DNA from: Rhodocyclales bacterium
GTDB taxonomy: Bacteria > Pseudomonadota > Gammaproteobacteria > Burkholderiales > Rhodocyclaceae
Length of the DNA stretch: 5,042 bases
Reading direction: 5' to 3'
Assembly (NCBI GenBank): GCA_021413665.1
Contig: JAIOPW010000423.1
Coordinates: 1 to 5,042 of the forward strand
A program made the position numbers and the translations under genes. This document shows, piece by piece, positions 1 through 5,042 of this stretch; the stretch's first letter is position 1, and every line of letters begins with the position of its first letter. The notes under the pieces are model-generated. The model was not told the origin of the DNA, searched no databases, and saw only the letters and a program-made list of their open reading frames with translations.

Positions 1-1005
<1,005 letters not shown>

Positions 1006-1176
1006 GGACTACCTGCGTGGAAATCCCGGCGGGAAGCGCGGGAACAGGGAAACGTAGGGATGAATTCAGGAAGGAATTCGATCAGGAAGGAAACCGGATC
1101 GGCGCCATGTGGGCGTGGGCGCCAGTGCTGCTCTTCGGCGGCCCGGAATCAGGTTCCGAGCCGCAATGTAACGGGA
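1006..1176 (-). promoter_or_regulatory. trxA-rho spacer and putative rho leader
   Basis: This non-coding spacer holds a strong hairpin on the trxA side (1139-1163). A weaker stem has GGCGCC arms at 1101-1106 and 1118-1123. The stretch at 1031-1090, read on the minus strand, has about 25 C and 7 G in 60 bases, with repeated TTCC and CCCT runs. C-rich, G-poor, weakly structured RNA is what Rho loads on, and E. coli rho is known to be autoregulated by attenuation in its leader. A rut function here is inferred from composition only. No convincing sigma-70 promoter was seen inside the spacer, so rho may depend on read-through from trxA. Confidence 0.45.
1139..1163 (-). terminator. Strong hairpin downstream of trxA (attenuator or stability stem)
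   Basis: On the minus strand CGGCTCGGAA and TTCCGGGCCG form a continuous 10-bp stem with one G-U pair around the five-base loop CCTGA. It begins 13 bases after the trxA stop codon. No T-tract follows (the next bases are CCGAAGAGCAG), so it does not meet the usual intrinsic terminator pattern. It could protect the trxA mRNA 3' end, partly attenuate transcription into rho, or mark a Rho-dependent end. The stem is plainly visible; its role is not. Confidence 0.4.
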
Positions 1177-1503
1177 TCAGAGATTGCTGTCAATGAAAGC
1201 GGTGAGCTGCGATTTCGACAGGGCGCCGACTTTCTGCGCTTCGACGGAGCCGCCCTTGAACAAAAGCAGGGTCGGGATGCCGCGGATGCCGAATTCGCCC
1301 GGCACCTTGGGGTTGTCGTCGATGTTCAGCTTGGCCACGCGCAGCTTGCCCGCATAGTCCTTGGCCACCTCGTCGAGAATGGGGGCAATCATCTTGCAGG
1401 GGCCGCACCACTCGGCCCAGAAGTCGACCAGGGTCGGGGTCGCGGAGTCGAGCACTTCGGCTTTGAAAGTGCTGTCGGTAACGTGGTGAATGTGTTCGCT
1501 CAT
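1177..1503 (-). CDS. trxA: Thioredoxin 1
   Basis: This 108-residue protein is a single thioredoxin-fold domain that reduces protein disulfides in the cytoplasm and is recharged by thioredoxin reductase with NADPH. The active site is WCGPCK with redox cysteines C33 and C36. The buried acid is D27 in VDFWAEWCGPC, and the cis-proline is P77 in GIRGIPTLLLFKGG. The C-terminal GALSKSQL is also typical. Length matches E. coli thioredoxin (109 with Met), there is no signal peptide, and no key residue is missing. The ATG at 1503-1501 is backed by a TGAGGA ribosome site at 1513-1508, four bases upstream. It lies ahead of rho on the same strand, a common proteobacterial pairing, and is divergent from fdxA with 182 bp between the two start codons. 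Confidence 0.98.
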   Translation of the reverse strand: MSEHIHHVTDSTFKAEVLDSATPTLVDFWAEWCGPCKMIAPILDEVAKDYAGKLRVAKLNIDDNPKVPGEFGIRGIPTLLLFKGGSVEAQKVGALSKSQLTAFIDSNL

Positions 1504-1566
1504 GGAATCCTCAGGGGGTTTTGCGTTCCGCTTGCCGCGTCTGCGGCCGGGTGGCGCGATGAATTG

Positions 1567-1583
1567 CAGCGACTCGAGCGCTG
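1567..1583. repeat. Near-perfect 17-bp inverted repeat upstream of trxA
   Basis: CAGCG (1567-1571), one extra A, the self-complementary CTCGAG (1573-1578) and CGCTG (1579-1583) make a dyad with only one unmatched base. If the promoter proposed at 1594-1602 is real, this would lie just inside the trxA transcript as a 5' stem, or serve as an operator. The symmetry is seen directly; any role is inferred. Confidence 0.35.
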
Positions 1584-1593
1584 GCGTGGATCA

Positions 1594-1602
1594 ATGCTAG
1601 CA
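1594..1602 (-). promoter_or_regulatory. Possible extended -10 for trxA
   Basis: Read on the minus strand this is TGCTAGCAT, which fits the extended -10 form TGnTAnnnT. A weak TTCGCC at 1623-1618 lies 18 bp upstream, and a run of eight T (1609-1602) sits in the spacer. Transcription would start near 1587 and leave a leader of about 84 bases before trxA. One hexamer with a poor -35 is weak evidence. Confidence 0.3.
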
Positions 1603-1652
1603 AAAAAAACCCTTCATGGCGAACGCTGCCTTGCACCGATGGCTCGCGGCGA

Positions 1653-1661
1653 TGGTACATT
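1653..1661 (+). promoter_or_regulatory. Possible extended -10 for fdxA
   Basis: TGGTACATT fits TGnTAnnnT. The nearest -35-like sequence is TTGCAC at 1631-1636, 19 bp upstream and only a 3/6 match. A start near 1668 would give a short leader containing the GGAG ribosome site at 1675-1678. This is a candidate only; no second element confirms it. Confidence 0.27.
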
Positions 1662-1685
1662 GTTCGGCAAAACCGGAGCGAAATC

Positions 1686-2009
1686 ATGACCTACGTCGTC
1701 ACAGAATCCTGCATCAAGTGCAAATACACGGATTGCGTGGATGTTTGCCCCGTCGATTGTTTCCATGAGGGCCCCAACTTCCTGGTGATCGATCCGGAAG
1801 AATGCATCGATTGCACGCTGTGCGTCGCGGAGTGTCCGGCGGAGGCGATTTTCGCCGAGGACGATGTACCGACGGGACAGGAGCATTTCATCGCGCTCAA
1901 CGCCGAGTTGACGAAAACCTGGCCGGTGATCATCGAGCGCAAGGAGCCGCCGTCCGATGCCGACGAATGGCTGAAGAAGCCGGACAAGCTGCCGCTGCTG
2001 GAGCGCTGA
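1686..2009 (+). CDS. fdxA: 7Fe-8S ferredoxin (FdxA / Azotobacter FdI type)
   Basis: This 107-residue soluble ferredoxin carries one [3Fe-4S] and one [4Fe-4S] cluster and moves single electrons at low potential. By comparison with Azotobacter vinelandii ferredoxin I, the [3Fe-4S] ligands are C9, C17 and C50, and the [4Fe-4S] ligands are C21, C40, C43 and C46. C12 and C25 match the non-ligand cysteines of that protein. The segments CIKCKYTDC, EGPNFLVIDPEECIDC and the C-terminal extension ending LPLLER are family hallmarks, and length agrees with the 107-residue family. GGAG at 1675-1678, seven bases ahead, supports the ATG. It is transcribed away from trxA. Its partner enzyme cannot be told from sequence: 7Fe ferredoxins are widespread, and nearness to the fds genes does not prove a link. 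Confidence 0.97.
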   Translation: MTYVVTESCIKCKYTDCVDVCPVDCFHEGPNFLVIDPEECIDCTLCVAECPAEAIFAEDDVPTGQEHFIALNAELTKTWPVIIERKEPPSDADEWLKKPDKLPLLER

Positions 2010-2030
2010 GGCGGGCCCCGGAGCAAAGCG

Positions 2031-2052
2031 CGATCGGCCTTGCAAGGCATCG
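2031..2052. repeat. Perfect 12-bp palindrome with flanking arms, ahead of the LysR gene
   Basis: GCCTTGCAAGGC (2037-2048) is perfectly self-complementary. It is flanked by CGAT (2031-2034) and ATCG (2049-2052), which also pair, with two unmatched bases (CG) on the left. It lies in the 56-bp gap between fdxA and the LysR gene, its core ending 17 bases before the ATG. It could be an autoregulatory operator, since LysR proteins often repress their own gene from dyad sites, or a weak transcript-end stem for fdxA, although no T-run follows. The symmetry is certain; the role is open. Confidence 0.45.
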
Positions 2053-2065
2053 TTCGCCTGATTGA

Positions 2066-2968
2066 ATGATCTCCCGCAAGTACCATTACCTGATTGCACT
2101 TGCGCGCGAAAAGCACTTTGGCCGCGCGGCGGCGGCCTGCCATGTCTCGCCGTCGACACTTTCCGCCGCGATCCGCGACCTGGAAACCGAACTCGGCGTC
2201 GCCGTGGTCGAACGCGGCAAGCAGTTCGCCGGCCTGACGCCGGAAGGGCGCAGTGTCGTCGAATACGCCCAGCGCATGGCGGCCAGCGCGGAAAGCCTGA
2301 AGCAGGAGCTGGCCACGCTGCGCGACGGGCTCACCGGACGCTTGCGACTGGGCGTGATACCGACGGCCCTTACGGTCGTCGCCGCGCTTACCGCGTCGTT
2401 TGCCCGGCGCCATTCGCTGGTCACCGCGGAGGTACTCTCGCTTGCGACTGACGAGATTCTGGCCCGTTTGCGGAACTTCGAACTTGATGCCGGAATCGTC
2501 TACGTGGAATCGGCGCGGGCCGCCGGTTTCAGCGTTGTCCCCGTCTGGCGCGAGCGCCATGTATTGCTGACTGGTGCCGACGGTCGGTTTGCCGGTCGCG
2601 AGACGATTAGCTGGGCCGAGGCGGCAACCGTTCCCCTGTGCCTGCTGACACCCGACATGCAGAACCGCAAGACCATCGATGCCGTGTTCGCAAAAGTCGG
2701 CGCCGGCGTCACGGCGATGCTGGAAACCAATTCGATTGTCAGCATCCTCGCCCACGTGGGTTCCGGTCACTGGTCGTCAATCGTGCCGCGCAGTGTGCTG
2801 GAGCAGGTCGGCACGCCGCCCGGAGTCATTGCCATCGAACTGGTCGAGCCTTCGGTTGATTGGGCCACCGGCCTCGTCACCCTGGCGCGCGAGCCGCAAG
2901 CGCCGATGGTGGCGGCACTGATCGCGGAGGCAAAGGCATTGGCGGAGTCGTTCGAGAAACCTGCATAG
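2066..2968 (+). CDS. LysR-type regulator, probable regulator of the formate dehydrogenase operon
   Basis: This 300-residue LysR-family transcription factor has the usual family length. The N-terminal winged helix-turn-helix spans about 4-63, with FGRAAAACHVSPSTLSAAIRD as helix-turn-helix core (18-38) followed by LETELGVAVVER and GLTPEGRSVV. A linker helix covers about 64-90. The effector-binding domain begins near GRLRLGVIPTAL and includes LLTPDMQNRKTIDAVF, a segment I recall from LysR proteins beside fds genes. An in-frame TGA directly precedes the ATG, so no longer start exists. No good ribosome site is present (the nearest purine run, AAGG at 2044-2047, is 18 bases away), which suggests low expression. 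It lies 52 bp before fdsG on the same strand. Formate-related control is inferred from that position; the effector is not visible. Confidence 0.92.
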   Translation: MISRKYHYLIALAREKHFGRAAAACHVSPSTLSAAIRDLETELGVAVVERGKQFAGLTPEGRSVVEYAQRMAASAESLKQELATLRDGLTGRLRLGVIPTALTVVAALTASFARRHSLVTAEVLSLATDEILARLRNFELDAGIVYVESARAAGFSVVPVWRERHVLLTGADGRFAGRETISWAEAATVPLCLLTPDMQNRKTIDAVFAKVGAGVTAMLETNSIVSILAHVGSGHWSSIVPRSVLEQVGTPPGVIAIELVEPSVDWATGLVTLAREPQAPMVAALIAEAKALAESFEKPA

Positions 2969-3020
2969 ACCTTCGGATTTTCCCGCTTCCCCTTTTGGTG
3001 CAACGGAGTTACAAAGCAGC

Positions 3021-3464
3021 ATGGAAAACCTTGGCACCGTCTTGCGTATCGTCGCTGCGAAACAAACCCTGCCCGGCGCCCTGCTGCCGATTCTGCATGA
3101 GATCCAGGACGAGCTTGGCTACATCCCGCCCGAGTCCGTGCCCCTGATAGCGAAGGAACTCAACCTCTCGCGCGCCGAAGTGCATGGCGTCATCACCTAC
3201 TACCACCATTTTCGCCAGACACCCCCGGGCCGCCACGTGGTCCGCGTCTGCTGCGCCGAGGCCTGCCAGGCGGTCGGTGGCGAAGCGCTGGCGGAGCACG
3301 CCAGGGCGCGACTGGAGGGCAGCGACCTGACCTTGGAGCCGGCGTATTGCCTTGGCTTGTGCGCCATCGGCCCGGCGCTGCAGATCGACGAGACGAGGCT
3401 GCATGCCCGCGTCACGCCTGAAAATTTCGACGCGCTGATGGATGCCTTGGAGGCGGACCAATGA
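3021..3464 (+). CDS. fdsG: NAD-dependent formate dehydrogenase gamma subunit (NuoE-like, [2Fe-2S])
   Basis: This is a 147-residue subunit of the soluble FdsABG formate dehydrogenase, related to NuoE of complex I and to the N-terminus of HoxF. It has an N-terminal helical part (about 1-65, with ELGYIPPESVPLIAKEL and HGVITYYHHF) and a thioredoxin-like [2Fe-2S] domain (about 70-145). The ligands fit C-x4-C then C-x3-C: C77 and C82 (VCCAEAC), and C110 and C114 (CLGLCAIGPA). C78 is an extra cysteine. The cluster probably sits by the flavin of FdsB. GGAG at 3005-3008 lies 12 bases from the ATG, longer than ideal, but no other in-frame start was found upstream. The stop codon overlaps the fdsB start as ATGA at 3461-3464, implying coupled translation. 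Confidence 0.95.
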   Translation: MENLGTVLRIVAAKQTLPGALLPILHEIQDELGYIPPESVPLIAKELNLSRAEVHGVITYYHHFRQTPPGRHVVRVCCAEACQAVGGEALAEHARARLEGSDLTLEPAYCLGLCAIGPALQIDETRLHARVTPENFDALMDALEADQ

Positions 3465-4954
3465 GCGTCACGGTCTACGTTCCCGGCGATGCCGCCGCCC
3501 TGGCCCTGGGTGCCGACTCTGTGGCGGCCGCCATCACCGCCGAAGCGGCCAAGCGTGGAATCGACATCAGGCTCGTGCGCAACGGTTCGCGTGGCATGCT
3601 CTGGCTCGAGCCATTGGTCGAAGTGGCTACCCCACGGGGCCGCATTGCCTATGGCCCCGTGGCTGCCTCCGACGTGCGCAGCCTGTTCGCCGCCGGATGC
3701 CTGAGCGGCGGTGCCCACCCGCTGCATCTGGGTGCTACAGACGAAATGCCCTGGCTCAAGCGCCAGCAACGCCTCGCCTGCCGGCGCATCGGCGTGGTCG
3801 ATCCACGCTCGCTCGACGACTACCTGGCTCATGGCGGTGGCGCGGGCTTGAGCCTTGCACGCGGCATGACGCCGGCCGGGATAGTGCGTCAGGTGACCGA
3901 CTCGGGCCTGCGCGGGCGCGGCGGCGCGGCCTTTCCCACCGGCGTCAAGTGGCGGACCGTGCTCGATACCCCGGCGCCACTGAAGTACATTGTCTGCAAT
4001 GCCGACGAGGGCGATTCGGGCACCTTCTCCGACCGGCTGCTGATGGAGGGCGACCCGTTTCAATTGCTCGAAGGCATGGCCATTGCGGGACTCGCGGTCG
4101 GCGCCACGATGGGCTACCTCTACGTCCGCTCCGAATATCCGCACGCCAACGCTGCGCTGAATGCGGCACTCGATGGCGCACGGGACTGGCTCGGAGATTT
4201 CAAGATCGAGGTACGCAAGGGTGCCGGCTCCTACGTCTGCGGCGAGGAAACCGCACTGCTCGAAAGCCTGGAGGGCCGGCGCGGCATTGTTCGCGCCAAA
4301 CCGCCGCTGCCGGCCATCAGCGGCCTTTTCGGTCAGCCGACGGCAATCAACAACGTCATCACCTTTGGCAGCGTGCCGGATATCCTGGCGCGCGGTGCCA
4401 GCCACTACCACGAGCTCGGCTGCGGCCGCTCGCGGGGAACACTGCCCTTCCAGTTGGCCGGCAACATCAAATACGGCGGGCTGGTCGAGGTGCCCTTCGG
4501 CCTCACGCTGCGTGAGTTGCTCTACGACTTCGGTGGCGGCTCGCGCTCTGGCCGGCCGCTGCGAGCCGTCCAGGTCGGCGGGCCGCTGGGCGCCTACCTG
4601 CCCGAATCGCAATTCGATACGCCGCTCGACTACGAGGCCTTTGCCGCGATCGGCGCCGGACTGGGCCACGGCGGCATCGTCGCTTTCGACGACAGCGTGG
4701 ACATGGCGAAGCAGGCGCGCTACGCGATGAAATTCTGCGCCATCGAGTCCTGCGGCAAGTGCACGCCCTGCCGCATCGGTTCGACGCGTGGTGTGGAAGT
4801 CATCGACCGCATCCGCGCCGGACACGGCGGACAGATCGAACTGCTCGAAGACTTGTGCGAGACCATGGTGCTGGGCTCGGCTTGCGCCATGGGCAGCATG
4901 ACGCCGATTCCAGTGATGTCGGCGCTGCGACACTTCGCGGGAGATTTCAGATGA
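3461..4954 (+). CDS. fdsB: NAD-dependent formate dehydrogenase beta subunit (NuoF-like diaphorase)
   Basis: This 497-residue subunit passes electrons from formate oxidation to NAD+ through FMN. Residues 1 to about 110 are a degenerate thioredoxin-like domain without cluster cysteines (only C80 and C107). The FMN/NAD domain follows, with glycine-rich GLRGRGGAAFPTGVKW at 149-164, CNADEGDSGTFSDR at 179-192, then YVRSEYPHA and the GAGSYVCGEETALLESLEG segment. An SLBB-like region lies at about 345-400 (AVQVGGPLGAYLP). The C-terminal helical domain holds the [4Fe-4S] motif SCGKCTPCRIG with C431, C434 and C437, and the fourth ligand is probably C475 in GSACAMGS. The NADEGDSGTF form is that of FdsB/HoxF rather than NuoF of complex I. 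GGAGG at 3449-3453, seven bases upstream, fixes the start. The stop overlaps the fdsA start as ATGA. The frame is intact. Confidence 0.96.
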   Translation: MSVTVYVPGDAAALALGADSVAAAITAEAAKRGIDIRLVRNGSRGMLWLEPLVEVATPRGRIAYGPVAASDVRSLFAAGCLSGGAHPLHLGATDEMPWLKRQQRLACRRIGVVDPRSLDDYLAHGGGAGLSLARGMTPAGIVRQVTDSGLRGRGGAAFPTGVKWRTVLDTPAPLKYIVCNADEGDSGTFSDRLLMEGDPFQLLEGMAIAGLAVGATMGYLYVRSEYPHANAALNAALDGARDWLGDFKIEVRKGAGSYVCGEETALLESLEGRRGIVRAKPPLPAISGLFGQPTAINNVITFGSVPDILARGASHYHELGCGRSRGTLPFQLAGNIKYGGLVEVPFGLTLRELLYDFGGGSRSGRPLRAVQVGGPLGAYLPESQFDTPLDYEAFAAIGAGLGHGGIVAFDDSVDMAKQARYAMKFCAIESCGKCTPCRIGSTRGVEVIDRIRAGHGGQIELLEDLCETMVLGSACAMGSMTPIPVMSALRHFAGDFR

Positions 4955-5042
4955 ACGCTCCAATGGAACTGGACTTCGGTACGCCAGGAGTCGGCGCCGG
5001 CGACACGGTGCACCTGGAGATCGATGGCATCGCCGTCAGCGT
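4951..5042 (+). CDS. fdsA: Formate dehydrogenase alpha (catalytic) subunit, N-terminus only
   Basis: Only 30 codons and two bases are present before the window ends: MNAPMELDFGTPG and then a segment ending HLEIDGIAVS. The LDFGTP opening followed by a beta-strand pair resembles the start of the N-terminal [2Fe-2S] ferredoxin domain of FdsA proteins. No cofactor ligand or active-site residue lies in the visible part. In known FdsA enzymes this subunit carries the bis-MGD molybdenum site and several iron-sulfur clusters and oxidises formate to CO2. GGGAG at 4939-4943, seven bases upstream, and the ATGA overlap with fdsB support the start. The assignment rests on operon position plus this short match; I expect fdsC and fdsD after it, outside the window. 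Confidence 0.87.
   Translation, partial: MNAPMELDFGTPGVGAGDTVHLEIDGIAVS

Noticed and set aside
1585..1594. FNR/Anr-type site near ATCAA upstream of fdxA
   Set aside because: Only the ATCAA half is present; the position where TTGAT should lie reads CTGGC.
1602..1609. Run of eight A (T on the minus strand) as an intrinsic terminator
   Set aside because: No adequate stem precedes the T-run on the minus strand, and no gene would end there. It fits better as promoter spacer DNA.
1691..2770. Open frame of 359 codons on the minus strand opposite fdxA and the LysR gene
   Set aside because: It spans two well-identified plus-strand genes and shows no family motif; the openness comes from GC-rich codon usage.
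2994..3015. TTTG-N14-CAAA inverted repeat ahead of fdsG as a LysR operator
   Set aside because: The arms are only four bases, the spacing does not match a T-N11-A box, and the element covers the ribosome site. Chance is a sufficient explanation.
3200..4963. Long open frame (587 codons) on the minus strand opposite fdsB
   Set aside because: It is antisense to the fully recognisable fdsG/fdsB genes. Its translation has no recognisable motif and is compositionally biased (Arg, Ala, Gly, His), as expected for the reverse frame of GC-rich coding DNA.

Overview
The window is GC-rich bacterial DNA packed with genes on both strands. The proteins read as proteobacterial: Rho matches the E. coli numbering without gaps over 335 residues, and thioredoxin and the Azotobacter-type ferredoxin are equally close to known forms. 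A soluble fds-type formate dehydrogenase beside trxA-rho points to a betaproteobacterium, possibly a facultative autotroph, methylotroph or respiratory generalist. That placement is inference from remembered family sequences, not from a search.

Layout. Positions 1-1005 (minus) hold the 5' four fifths of rho, cut by the window edge. Positions 1006-1176 are the trxA-rho spacer, with a strong hairpin near trxA and a C-rich, G-poor (in the transcript) leader next to rho. Positions 1177-1503 (minus) hold trxA. Positions 1504-1685 are a divergent promoter region. Positions 1686-2009 (plus) hold fdxA, a 7Fe ferredoxin. Positions 2066-2968 (plus) hold a LysR-type regulator preceded by a perfect 12-bp palindrome. 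From 3021 to the right edge (plus) lie fdsG, fdsB and the first codons of fdsA, joined by ATGA stop/start overlaps.

How they work together. FdsG ([2Fe-2S]), FdsB (FMN, NAD and [4Fe-4S]) and FdsA (molybdenum catalytic subunit, almost all outside the window) form the NAD-reducing formate dehydrogenase, which converts formate + NAD+ to CO2 + NADH in the cytoplasm. The adjacent LysR protein is its probable regulator. trxA and rho are housekeeping genes that probably share a transcript, and fdxA is an electron carrier with its own start region.

No undescribed system is evident. All six genes belong to known families and none is visibly broken. The points worth checking are regulatory: possible Rho autoregulation through the rho leader, the palindrome before the LysR gene, and the lack of an obvious promoter or terminator between the LysR gene and fdsG.
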